Both the position numbers and the translations under genes were made by a program. From positions 17,422,001 through 17,486,000 of the forward strand of contig OZ316894.1 in assembly GCA_973895155.1 (NCBI GenBank): a stretch of DNA of 64,000 nucleotides, read 5' to 3'. Below, piece by piece: positions 24,100-35,584 of the stretch. The stretch comes from Marsupella aquatica (lineage: Eukaryota > Marchantiophyta). The notes under the pieces are model-generated. The model did no database searches. It was given only the letters and a program-made list of their open reading frames with translations, and was not told the origin of the DNA. Within the stretch, counting starts at the first letter, position 1. Each line of letters begins with the position of its first letter.

Positions 24100-25705
24100 T
24101 TCGTGGCTTTGACAAATTCTGATCTGTCTCTGAGCGAAGTGTGCTCTCATCCCCGGCGTCGCAATGTGCTTCTCTCGAGCTCTCAATCCCCGCTACTACA
24201 ATAATCGAGAGCTCCCCTAGCAGAGCTCCACGGGCTCAGCTTCTCTCCCGATCCGACGTGCGACGCATCTGGGCATGGTCTCTAGATAAGGGAGCCTTGT
24301 GTCCGCGAGACCAAGTTAGCAACACTACATACCCTTTCCTTGAACATAAACATAGAGGGATACATAAAGAGATGAGCCTAGAACCCAAAGGTCCCAGGTA
24401 CAATCCCTCTCCACATGGAGGGTGAGTGTATGTGTGAGTGGGGTGTAGTGGAGGAAGCCCTCCTTTCTCTTCAGCTAGTCCTGGGCTTTGGGGCTCTGGT
24501 CTAACCCTCTTTCCCTCCTGGTCCTGGGTATGACCCCCCTTGTGGGCTACCCTACAGAAGTGCATGTTCCTGAGTCTATCCTTTGTTGGATGGGTTAGAC
24601 AAAAAAATAAACATAAAAAGATGAGGGTTAACCTTTAGTTGAACATAAATAGAGATGCGGAGAGGAAACAAACATGAACCTAAATAGAGCTGAGGAGAGG
24701 AGAAACAAATAACGTGAATAGAGATGAGTAAAGTAAACAAACAAAAAAAATCTTACAGAAAATAAGATTCCCACTTATTTCCTATTCATTTTTGCCCCAT
24801 CTGTGTTTTTTCTCTGTTTTTTGTCTGTGTTTTTTGTCTTTCACACTTTCACTTGTGCCCTCTAGACATTATAGTTACTGTCTGGAGGCTTTCACTCCAG
24901 AGAGTGATAAGCCCAGGGAGGAACTTTCGATGACACTTTATTAGTCAGACTCTAATAGTTACCATATGACGACCTTCTCTACCCTATCTACAGGGGCGAG
25001 GAGAATAGAAATTGCTACGATGGTGAATGGAGTGTTACCCTTAGTTTCTTAACGAGTGGGATAGAGGAATCATATATAGGGCCACAGGGCAGGGTAGGGC
25101 CATAGCTTAGGGTAAGAGTTAATGATTTAAAAAACATTTGGGTGTTGTATTAGAGGGCAGATGCTATGAACATTTCTTGAATCAATTTCCTGACCATTAC
25201 ATCTTGCTAGATTTGAAGAGAACCATCAGATTGTGACTAACGGACCTGTGGTGCAGTGGGAATCTGGTGAATTTTAGCAGAAAAGGGGGAACACCCTCTT
25301 ATTATGCACAGCCAGAGGACCCAGTTTACCACCTAGTCACAAACCCCGTTTGGCCAGATTCATCTGATCATCATCTTTGATTGTTTATAGTCAAATCTAG
25401 GGAGATCCTAGGGTCATAAATTGTTTTAGTGAAACTAGATAAAAATGATTCTTAAGAAAATTCAGTCTATTATAGTGAAACTAGATAGATAAAAATGATT
25501 CTTAAGAAATTTCAGTCTGCCGCCTAGTAGGATGCTTGTCATTTGGGCTCTCTTGTGCTAGTGATGGTCCCTTCTAGGGTTTTTTTTTTTTCTTGGTTAT
25601 TAGGGGCAATTTTTTCCCTTGTTTCATCCCTTTGGTCTTCTTGTGGCCTTTTTCACTTCCCTTTACTGGGTTGCTTTGCCTTTTGGGATCATGTCTCTGG
25701 GTTTG
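24100..25705. other. Intergenic; decayed repeats, no supported gene
   Basis: Contains a copy of the hairpin-ended repeat (24600-24960) and a 48-bp tandem duplication around 25428-25523 (ACTAGATA then AAAATGATTCTTAAGAAA then TCAGTCT). No coding signal seen. Confidence 0.45.
24600..24960 (+). repeat. Hairpin-ended dispersed repeat, copy B
   Basis: A purine-rich part is followed by a T-rich part (TTTTTTGTCTGTG), then a hairpin at 24882-24900 (arms CTGGAG/CTCCAG, 7-nt loop) and the tail AACTTTCGATGACACTTTAT. Same order as in the copies near 3.1, 36.9, 43.6, 45.5 and 53.4 kb. Confidence 0.6.
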
Positions 25706-25710
25706 GCCTT

Positions 25711-25955
25711 CATGTTTTCTGGTACTCTGATATATATTCTTAGGCTCTTCTACTTCATATAACATTGCAAACGATGAAAAACACTAAAAAAACATGTATT
25801 CTGGTACTCTCACATATCTTCTTAGGCTCTTCTACTTCAAATAGCATTGCGAACGATGAAAAACACTGAAAACATGTTTTCTGGTACTCTCATATATCTT
25901 CTTAGGCTCTTCTACTTCAACTAACATTGCGACCGATGAAAAACACTAAAAAAGA
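25711..25955 (+). repeat. ~81-bp tandem repeat, three copies
   Basis: Copies start at 25711, 25793 and 25873. Each reads CATGT.TTCTGGTACTCT, then CTTAGGCTCTTCTACTTCA, then CATTGC and CGATGAAAAACACT, with few differences, so the array is fairly young. Confidence 0.92.
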
Positions 25956-26430
25956 AACACGCTGGTCGGGGAACGGCGGTCGCCCCTTGCACATGGCCGA
26001 AAGGTCACTCCGACCCTCCGGACCAGCACGGCCACCGTTACGGTACGGCGAGCGAAGGAACGAGCGAAGTCACTAGACAAGGACTTCGCGCTCTTTGCAG
26101 TGCATTATGTCCCCCGTCAAACTTGACGCGAGAGAAGATCCGTCATCCGTCTCGGACCAGTCAACGGGGATGGCGTGGACGGCGTGGATGGCGCAAGGTC
26201 ATACGGACGGCCAACAGCTCCACAATCTTGATCCGTCGGCGAGAGTAGACGGTCAGGATGAGGTGGAGGCGGACGGTCATCGGAAATGGTGGCCGTCGAC
26301 TTCGACGTCGACGAGACACAGAGGCGGCGCCAGTCTCCGACAGCCCATCGGCAGCTCAGCTCTGTCTGGACCAAAACTGCCTCGGCACTCGGCAGTCTCA
26401 ACTACTAATGCACTAGACGGACCCTTCGTG
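25955..26430. other. CpG-rich island between a tandem array and a truncated copia element
   Basis: Composition changes sharply to GC- and CpG-rich sequence (for example CGGGGAACGGCGGTCGCC, CGGCGAGCGAAGGAACGAGC) compared with AT-rich, CpG-poor flanks. A 94-aa minus-strand frame at 26117-26401 has no recognised domain. It abuts the 3' break of the copia element near 26430. Confidence 0.5.
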
Positions 26431-29189
26431 TTTGCGTCTCACCTCTACTGTAGTGTATTTTCGGGATGGTGAAGGAATAGGGCCAGGGATCCCGAAAACC
26501 AATTTCGGATTCGTCAAACTGAACTTCGGGGCTAATGAGAATCTTACATTTCTGAGGAGAGAAGCAGCGATATCCTTTAGTGTTCTCATCGGAACCAATA
26601 AAAATGGCTTTTAAAGATTTGGGTTCCAGTTTAGAGTGATGGGAAGCAGGAATATGTAAATATGCAGAACAACCAATTACCCGAAAATATCCTATGTCAG
26701 GTTTGATTCCATAGAATTGCTCATAAGGAGTAATGTGGTGAAGGGACAGCAGTTCAGAATGTAATTACCTGTGCAAACAATCTCTTCCCAAAGTGGAGCA
26801 GGAAAATTAGCTCCAAAACACAAGCTTCGGGCAGCTTCTAACAAGGTCCGATTCTCGTGTTCAGAGACTCCATTCTGATGTGGAGTGTAGGCGGCAGTAA
26901 GTTGGCATTTGATGCCTTTGGAAAGACAGAAATTCTGGAAATTTTGAGAAAGGAATTCACCTCCATGGTCAGATTGTAGACCAGCTATTTTGATTTGAAA
27001 CTAAGAGATTGTAGACCAGCTATTTTGATTTGAAACTAAGCTTCGGTGGAGGCATAAAAGTTTTGAACAGTGGCGAAGACTTCAGATTTGAAACAAAGGA
27101 AAATTACCCAAGTATAACATGTATAATCATCTGTAAAGGTCAAAAGGTAACGTGCCCCACTGAGAGATGGGACTTGAGCAGGGCCCCATACATCAGAGTG
27201 GATTAGTTGAAAAGGACTATTTGTGACCATCTTCAAATGTAGTGGGATTTTGTCATGGGTTTGCTTGGTTGTAATACAGGTGTTGCAGAAATCATGTACA
27301 TGAGGTAGCAATGGGAGACCATCCACCATACTAGTAGAACTCATGTGTGACAAGCGTTGGAAATGTATATGCCCAAGACGCTTGTGCCAGAGATCCGCTG
27401 AAGTGGAAACTGCAGTGGTGACGAGGTTGCACGATGCCTTAGTTTGGTGTGGTTGAAGAAACCAAAGGTACGGTCCGGGGCGGTTTGGGCACCATAGTGT
27501 AGAGATGACTATGGGGATCGCGATCCCCATACATACACAAGTCATTGTGTTTGTGAAATACATGGCAATGGTGAGACGTGAAACAAACGGTGTGACCTAG
27601 ATCAGCCAGGCTCGGGGGTCTCACTATATGGGGACCTCCCATCACCTGTGACGTTTTTAGGCCTCGGACCCCCTAAAATGTAAGGAAATTTTTTTCATTT
27701 TTTAACCCCTATAAGTCGGAATATTCTTGGAATAAAGTTGGAATATTCTAACAATTGGATTAAAAAAACCTTAATGTTCTTATAAGTCTCAAAATTGAAT
27801 TTAAAAAACCCTATTGTTCTTCTACAAAAAATTTGAAGTCTTCCCTTAGAACCAATAAAATGACCCTATCATTTGTCGCACGTGATATGCTATTTTTGTG
27901 GAAGTGAAACCCCTGAGCAGCCAGGCAGCCAATAGAGAGCAAATTCCGTCAAGCACTCGGGACATACAAAACATTGTTGACTTTATTTTCATCGATGGTC
28001 AAAGCTCCCTTCCCTTTGATATCTAGAACACCGCCTCCTGCGGTAGCAACTGTAGATCCAGAGGGAAGGGGTACAAAATCAGATAGGCCAGCAGAGCTTG
28101 GGACAGAGCTACCTGTCAAATGGGTGTTGGCACCGCTATCAAAAATCCACTTAGCATGGGTGGGACTGGCCAGTTCAGTGAAGTAGGCCTCCAGGATTTG
28201 ATTGGTAGTGAGTGGAACAGCTACGTCAGTGTCAAAATACTCTTCAAAATCAGCATTAGGTTGTGGAGCTTCGTTGGATTCCACCAGGTTGGTAGCACAA
28301 TTGTTACCGAGTGTAACTTGACCAAGGCATGAGGTCAATCATTGAAGCTGAGTCTCCAGCCCTCTAAAAGGACACTATCGTGTGTAGTGTGTGGGGTCTC
28401 CACAGGTGTGACAGACCCCTCGGGCCTAAATCTTATGGGGGCCCACTCCCGGGCCCATGCGTCCATGTCCAAATCCTAGCTTGATAGCCACATTTAGGGT
28501 TGTAATGTCCACCATTGTTACGGCCCCCATAACTGATTCGTTTGAATTGCTGCGTGGTTCGGGCAAACATAGCTTCCTCTCCGGCAAAGCTACAAGGGTC
28601 ACGTCGAGTCTCCTCTTCACAAACTCATTCATGAATCAAATTCTCCAACTGAGAAAATGAAGGCAATGTCTCCCTCCCTGCCAAAACAGTTGAAAAGTCT
28701 CCAAGCTAGGTGGAAGGGCATCAATAACGATGCCATGCAATTCTTCATCTTTGAAGGTAAGGCCAAGGGCAACAAGATCATTAAGTAACTCATTCATGGC
28801 ATTGAAATTGGCAGACATTGTTGCGGATTCTGGAAATTTCAAACCGAATAATTGACGTTTAAGCACTCCACATCGTGTGCTGGTGTTCCCAACACATGCA
28901 CGACTAAGCTCAATCCACATAACTGCTGGATCATGGATGCAAGTGTATCGTGCTACATCCTGTTTTCCACAACTTTGTTTAACATATAAAGAGCTTTAGA
29001 CTTGGTTGCACCAACCTCAGCTACAGTAGGAGCACTGGAGTGGCTAGGGTAAAATGTGTTTGGCTCACGGATACTAAATCAGATACACTCTTTGATAAAA
29101 CTCTGCTCCATCTTGTAGGCCCATAGAAGATAGTTGTTTCCATTCAACTTTTCATCCTTCGACATGCTGTAGCTCATTGATTGGTCCAT
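26430..29189 (-). pseudogene. Ty1/copia retrotransposon gag-protease-integrase, broken and lacking reverse transcriptase
   Basis: Gag begins near 29189 (MDQSMSYSMSKDEKLNGNNY, then YLLWAYKMEQSF). Further fragments: a gag helix region with EELHGIVIDALPPSLETF (28.9-28.6 kb); a zinc knuckle CHTCGDPTHYTRxC near 28.40 kb; protease-like WIFDSGANTHLTG near 28.14 kb; GAG-pre-integrase RLGHIHFQRLSHM and CxxC (27.4-27.3 kb); integrase core with HSDVWGPA and DDYTCYTW (27.2-27.1 kb), then TPHQNGVSEHENRTLLEAAR near 26.88 kb. The frame is broken by stops and by a 35-bp tandem duplication at 26973-27042. Homology stops near 26430, before reverse transcriptase and RNase H. Inactive remnant. Confidence 0.9.
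26973..27042 (+). repeat. 35-bp tandem duplication inside the copia integrase
   Basis: ATTGTAGACCAGCTATTTTG occurs at 26973 and 27008 with identical following bases. Thirty-five is not a multiple of three, so it shifts the integrase frame; it postdates activity of the element. Confidence 0.93.
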
Positions 29190-29445
29190 GGTGGAAAGAA
29201 TCAGGGACCTACAACAAGAATCTGGGAACTCGCACCTGACACAAATTAAGAGAACACTACGAATCAGGCATCTAGCACCTGACACACGAATACTACAGAA
29301 AGAGTTCAACTTTCTAAACTGTTATCAGCCAGATCACTTGACTAACAAGAAATTGAACTCCTGAGTGGAGTGGTGCTTACCAACTCTACCTAAGGACGTT
29401 GCTACAGTACTGACGTGCGTGGATCCTAACAAGGCATCCCAGGGA

Positions 29446-29458
29446 GGCTCTGATACCA
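29446..29458 (-). other. Primer-binding site (initiator methionine tRNA) of the copia element
   Basis: On the minus strand it reads TGGTATCAGAGCC, complementary to the 3' end of plant initiator tRNA-Met and the standard copia priming site. It lies about 260 bases upstream of the gag ATG and about 10 bases inside the LTR. Confidence 0.85.
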
Positions 29459-29467
29459 TATAAACTT

Positions 29468-29790
29468 TGAGAATAGTTTATTGATTCATGTGAAGAATGA
29501 ATGAAGGGACTACAAAATGGTAACTACAAGCTAGAAAGCAATCGTAGCAGAAGGAGTGGAGCTCAACGTAAATATGCACAAGGAGGAACGCTCCCTGACA
29601 ACCCAGGGAGTGGAGCTAGACTAAAGATTGTAGAGTGGCCAGTAACACTTGGTAGTGTACACGGAAATCATTGGGTTTTCTACATCCCAAGGAAGGATTT
29701 AGCAAATGTTTGCCAATATAAAACACTAATTTACATTAAGAAGGTGTGATTTAGGGTGGCTTTACAAGATTTTTGGACACTTCAGACATT
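29468..29790 (-). mobile_element. Probable 5' LTR of the copia element
   Basis: Sequence just outside the primer site, ending TTCTCA at 29468 on the minus strand. The outer (TG) end cannot be fixed because no second LTR remains; 29790 is an estimate. Confidence 0.45.
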
Positions 29791-30738
29791 TCCACCTTAG
29801 CAAAACTGGGCAGCCACTTTTTGTTCTACATGTGAACCAATCTTACATGGCAAGTAGTGTACTTGTTACTTGGTGTCACCATACCTACAAGAAGTAGTGA
29901 GACTTTAGTTCCTTTGCTACTGTGGGGATATTGGTCTTTCTTTGCTCTTGCCCTTTGTGGGGTTTTCTCTGGTGTTCTCCCATTTATTGGGTCTTCTGTC
30001 TTTTGAAATCCACTCTAACCTGGTTTGGCGCCTTTTGGTTTTTTGGCCACTGCTAAATGTACTCCACATCTGCATTTACTTGGGTCCACTACTTGCCACA
30101 TAGGGTTGGCAGACACATGTAGGGTTTGCAGACGCCATACCTGAATGGGTGCTGAGTTCTTGAAAAGCCAACTGCAGCCATTGTCACTCATTATAGGGTT
30201 CAGATTAAATCTGCAGCCATTGTCACTCATTATACGGTTCAGATTAGATCTAAATTGGAATAAAAAGAAGAATGGCCCCCAATATGTCACCTAAACTAGA
30301 CCCTAAAGAGGAGGATTACCTTAGTTAGGTTCCATGTTGCTGCCTCCAATATATGTCAATGGCTACTGTTGCCCTTGATCGTCCTCCTTTGTGTGAGAAT
30401 CTAGGGTTCCAGATGCCCTGGACACTGAAGTGAAGGTTCTATACATACAATAGTTCTTTCCTTCCATGTTGCTTTCTGGAAAGAACGACATTGGCCATTG
30501 TTGTGGATGACTGTCCACTTCTTTGCGGACATCTAGGGTTCTAGATGTCCCAAAGCAATTGTAGTGAGGGTTCTAGACTTACCACAGATCCTTCCTTCCT
30601 TCATATCTACAATGAGAAGCAAGGGTAAAGGACCGATAGGAAAAACCAGTGGTTGCTGACTTAGGAATATTACAAACAATTTTTTTTTACAAAATTCATT
30701 ATTCTTTGACAATAGTGATGGTTGATAAGAGAAAGGTA
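29790..30738. other. Intergenic; short duplications only
   Basis: Holds a 39-bp tandem duplication at 30174-30251 (GCAGCCATTGTCACTCATTA units) and two diverged ~170-base stretches around 30340-30600 sharing TCTAGGGTT and CCTTCCATGTTGC. No gene. Confidence 0.45.
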
Positions 30739-31113
30739 TAGTTGGAAACCACGTTTAACCTGACGGGCAAGTTGACGGCTTGTCGGGCACGTAAAACCAT
30801 CAAATGACGACCAAAAAACATGCAATTTGACGCATATTCCATCTGATTCCCCCGGACTCCCCGAACCCCAGCCCGGCCCACCCGAACCCGGCCCGGACTT
30901 CCCCGGACCCCCCAGACCCCGCCCGGACCACGCCAGGACTCCCCTGAACCCCGCCCGGCCGCCCCTGACCCCTGCCGAGACCCTTTTAATACCTGGCCCG
31001 ACCCTACCACCTGGACCCGAACCCGACTTCAGGTCACCTGGATGACGAAATGATGGATTGTCGGCCTCCAGCGCCCAGTTTGACAGGCAAGGTCAAACCG
31101 GGCTTGGAAACTA
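30739..31113 (+). mobile_element. GC-rich core element, short copy
   Basis: Ends are imperfect inverted repeats: left TAGTTGGAAACCACGTTTAA, right (reverse complement) TAGTTTCCAAGCCCGGTTTG. The core (30845-31030) is C-rich CCCGG-type sequence. The left subterminal part aligns with the right end of the 56.6-57.6 kb element read on the other strand, sharing GACGCATATTCC versus GTCGCATATTCC and the CAAGTTG/CAACTTG motifs. No coding capacity beyond low-complexity frames. Confidence 0.65.
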
Positions 31114-33960
31114 GGAGATGAGATCTATGCATGTGAGAACTAAACCAATAGATATAATTAATGTACAGTTTTCTGAAAATGATAGAACGACGAGTTTCAC
31201 AAAGAAATTGAAACTTCATTTTCCTGCCTTCAATTTTGAGTTGCACCGGCTTTTTTTAAGGGGATGGGGGGGAACGACGATAGGAAAGCATCTGCGACGT
31301 TTAAACACGTGCGAGGCTCTTAGAATCGTCGGTCAAATCTACTCTAAAGGTTCAATGACGACCACGAGTCCATGACCGTCGTCCACTTTGGATTGATGAC
31401 AAAAGGTGTGTAGGACGGTTCTCCGCATCGCGTACGGGCCCCATAATCCCATATCATTTTGGATATTTCCACTTCCAATTCTGTCAGTAGAGTGCCATAT
31501 TTCTGCCCAATTCTCGCTCGGAATCTCTCAGAAGTGACATGTAAAGGCGTAGAGGTCCAAAGCAGCTGAGTGTCGGATCACAGGTTTGGATAAATGATGA
31601 ACTTGGAGGCTGAGAACCACAAACCTCATGGCGACGCCATCCAGAAATTGCAGATAGAAAGGCGTTCTTTGTCTTGTTCGGCAGTACAGTAATCCTTGCA
31701 AGTCACGCAGCAATTTGCTGTTGTTTTTTCGAGGGATCAAACCATCTGGGCCCTCGACTTCTTAGAGAGGGCTGGCCAGTTCACTTAATTTGCAAGCTGC
31801 GTGTGACACGTTGGCACTGACGATTTCCCCATCCTACAATAGCTAGCAGGCTGGTTGCCCATGGGCCTGTTCTCTTCCATTGGAACAAGTTTCTATCCTG
31901 AAAATGAGACCCACTTCCCGAGGAGATCCGAAGTTCTACGGTTTGGTTCTACATTAAAGCAAGGCCCACAGGAATTTTGGTCCGGTTCACTATCGTTTGT
32001 CATGGAATGGGTACGTGCTCCGTTATTTCAGACTTTGAAATTCCAAATTGCCAGCTTTGGCTTGTTAAGAGTGCTCTTGTGCGCTTCCACATCTCCATAA
32101 GACAAGCAACCCGTTGTTCATTTGGAACTCAGGGTTTCCCCACCGGGAGCTGGATTCCTGACTAAACTGATAGTCACATGTGATGATGTGTATTTTCCAA
32201 CCGGACGAGTAGATATGTGAAACTGGTAAGATGACTAGCTAAGACTATATACTTGCAACAGATCTCCAGCAGCATAGGGCATGTAGTAATTTGGAGCACC
32301 CAAAAGGGTCTCGTACAACCCTGCAAAGTTTCTGCAAATTATTATGATGTTTTTATATAAAATACAGACTGTACACCCAGCAGGAGAACCCAGCAGGAGT
32401 AACAGATTAGAATATCTCCCGGACTGTCCCAGAAAAACCACTTGAAGACAACCCTCTCCTGTTGTTGAAAGGGACTCAGGGGCGGTGACTGCTATGATTG
32501 GATTAACAACTGGAACAATGGCAAAGCATTGCTCTCAGCCTGTATCTATAACAACACTGGCAAAGTCCCAAATAATATTAAGGTGTATACCAGCAGAGGC
32601 AGATGTCAATGGCATGTGCATACAGGAACTGCAACGTTTAAACTACAACACGCGCCGGCAATACCACATTCCTGCAAAAAAACACTCAAGAACAAACTGA
32701 GCAGTTCAAATCGAACTTACGTTCGAAGACGAGCCTTTATGAAATGCGCCAGATGCTTCTTTGATCTTTTCCAATAATACATTAGCTTCTGCAGATATCC
32801 AAAGAGTCAGACGTCTGCCGCTCATCAGACAGAATAAATTCAATCTGGCTAAGATGAAAGCAATAACTTTGCTTACCTGTCCCCCACCACTAACTGTAAA
32901 CCATTGACTATTCTGTTGTGCGTAGGATAAGGAGGCCGAGGATGCCAACAATTCGCTGTGACGTACCGTCATACAGATTCAATCATTCCATTCTTCGAAT
33001 GGATGTTGAGAAGTTGAGGCACTACAAGGGATCTGACAGGGAATATAATACGAGGGAAAGTTTGTTGAAGATATGTCCTTGGACTTAAGAGGATTTACTT
33101 GATCGGTGCCTTAAAGAATGTGGTACATCTGCAGCAATACAATCCTCCGGCATATTTCCATAGTCAGCAGTTTGCTTTGATCTCACTGATGTCCACTCTA
33201 GGAGATTCCTTATTGAATTTGTTGAGAATGTAAAATATACAGTTCTGACTAAGACTTGAAGATACAGTTTGCCAACACACTTGTCTTATCAGTTACTAAT
33301 TTCGGTGAATAGAGAACAGTGCAGATAACCTCCAGTGAAACCGATCAAGCTTAAATGTCACAATTGCTTTGCAATTTTACAGAAAAAGTACATCCCTTTC
33401 GAAAATTAGCTGATTCAAAGAAAGATCATACATGTGGTCCAACAAAAACAACGTACTCAACCTACAAGAAACAATTACGTTATAGCTTACAACCAAAGAG
33501 GTCTTGATGAAACCATTTGTTGCATCACCGTGACAAGTTCCTAAGAGTCACTATGTCTGAACGTGAAGTGATGTCCTTGCAATTCAACCAAATTTAAGCA
33601 GCATCTTCAATTATAACTATTGCAGCGTGAGTAACGATCATTGCTTTCCCACCTCAACATACTCAAGAAATAGATGAAGGAATAGGAATCTTCTACTTCG
33701 AAGGGATTTCGGATTTGCAGAACTCCTAGCAAAGCCAGAGAGACGACTCGCCTATGACTCGCCTACAGGTGTAGGGCCAACATGAATCTTGGCCTTCGGA
33801 AGAGTTTCTATGAACAATACTAAGCTCCTTTATAGTACAGGTTACCTAATTTTGTATTAGAACCAGACTCAGCTTGACTGAACTAGTAGAAGACTGCCAC
33901 CAGTAAACGGCCCTGCGGTGGCATTCCGATCTGGAAGAACGAACTGCGCATTCGAGCAGG
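31114..33960. other. Intergenic; one doubtful spliced gene candidate on the minus strand
   Basis: Minus-strand stretches at 32972-32877 (ATG to a CAG/GTAAGC donor), 32799-32717 and 32320-32253 look exon-like, but phases do not join cleanly and no family was recognised. Nothing else seen. Confidence 0.3.
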
Positions 33961-33964
33961 ACTT

Positions 33965-35584
33965 GAACCTCACGGTTTTTAAGGGCCAACAAAAACAGAG
34001 AATAGGTTCCTCATAACATGATTGGTTTCGTTCATTAGAGGCCGAAACTAGTCGTCGTATTCCTCATTAGAAGATAGGTTGAGACAAATCCAAATCACCG
34101 TCGGCTCTGATGGATGACGAGGAAAACCCTTACCTCCATTAGCACCGAAGAGGCAAACTCGATTTTCAGCATTGAAGATGTATAATTTAGTTTGAAGAGT
34201 TGGCCAATCCAGGTAGAGTCTCAAGAGGTTATGACATATGATGGGCACTTGCATTCATGTCGAGGTAATGCAGGAATCTCAACATAGAACATCTGTGGGA
34301 CAACGCCCCTCGAACTTTGGAGTATGGCATGACTAACCAGCTGAGTAGCTAGCAAGTCACTTCAACAAGGATAGGAAACAGCTATAGCCTGCATCGAGGA
34401 AATATTTGAAGAATCATATCGTGTGTACCAGGAGTCCAGTCGGATTCCAATTTAGTGATGGTCTTCGACTCCAACAGATTCTAGTTGGAGGGCAGCTTTT
34501 AATTTTAAATTTACAAAACAAGCTGCAAACCAGGGAATTGGCCGGATACAGAAGGCATCCAATTGGAAAGAGATTTCAGAAGTGTTGCGTCAAAGAACTA
34601 GGTTGAAATCATAGAGCTTCCAACCAGTGAAAAGGCCAGATAGAGAACGAGGAATCCATTTCGCAGCTTCCTTTGTAGAGATCTTCGGTAGTGTTGCGTC
34701 CAAGAACTATGTTTGAATCATATATAGAGCTTTAAACCAAGGAATTGGCAAGATAGAGAACGAGGAATCCAAATGACAGTTTCAGTTGCGTCAGGTAATT
34801 ACGTCGAAATCATGAGACATTCAAACCAGGAAATCGGCAAGATAGAGACCGGGGAGTCCAATTGACACATATTTAGACATTTACAGCTACGTCAGTTAGT
34901 TATGCCGTTATGACGCTAGTTTCGACACAGAGAATTGCCGAGACTGGACAAGGGTTCCCAATTCAAGATTTTGGGTGGCGCTCAGTGAAGAGCTATCCAA
35001 ATATTTGCGTATTCCGAGTTCATGTCCCGCGCACGGTATTCTTTAGTAAAAGGCGAAAGAATAGTTCGCACTGTGCTGAACACACGGATGTGAGTACGAG
35101 GTTGCGGGAGAGGTTTATGTGGGGATCTCCATGGCACACAAAGATTGCTCTACTTATGGTTTTTCGAGCTAGCATACTGTACTGTCTCGTGCTGAAGATT
35201 TAGACTGAACCACAGTGCGATCCGTGGCGAAGGCAGAAACTCAGGGTTTTAACGGCCAACAAAAAAACAGAGAAAAGGTTCCTCAGAACATGATTGGTTT
35301 TCGTTCACGAGAGGCCGAAACTAGTTGTCGCATTCCTCTTTAGAAGGTAGGTTGAGACGAATCCAAATCACACTCGGCTCTGATGGATGTCAAGGCCCTC
35401 GAGAACCCTAATCTCCAATAGCATCCAAGATGCAAATTAGATTTTCAGCATTCAAGATGTATCACGGAGTTCGAGAGATGGTCAATCCACCTAGAGTCTC
35501 AAGAGGTTATGATATCGATAGGCGCACTTGCATTCATGTCTAGGTAATCCAGCAATCTCAACCTGGGTAGACAAAACATCTGTG
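33965..35584 (+). repeat. Two ~340-bp direct repeats flanking a short degenerate array
   Basis: 33965-34298 and 35236-35584 share long matching segments in the same order: AACATGATTGGTTT, AGAGGCCGAAACTAGT, GGTTGAGAC.AATCCAAATCA, GATTTTCAGCATT, AGAGTCTCAAGAGGTTATGA and CTTGCATTCATGTC. Between them (34525-34900) a phrase like CCAGGGAATTGGCAAGATAG then GAACGAGGAATCCAA recurs about four times, 88-114 bases apart. The layout resembles a miniature LTR element or a segmental duplication; no coding content. Confidence 0.7.

Noticed and set aside
23722-24204. 160-aa plus-strand frame upstream of RIBA
   Set aside because: It runs through the GA microsatellite (Arg-Glu repeat) and overlaps the RIBA promoter; no domain.
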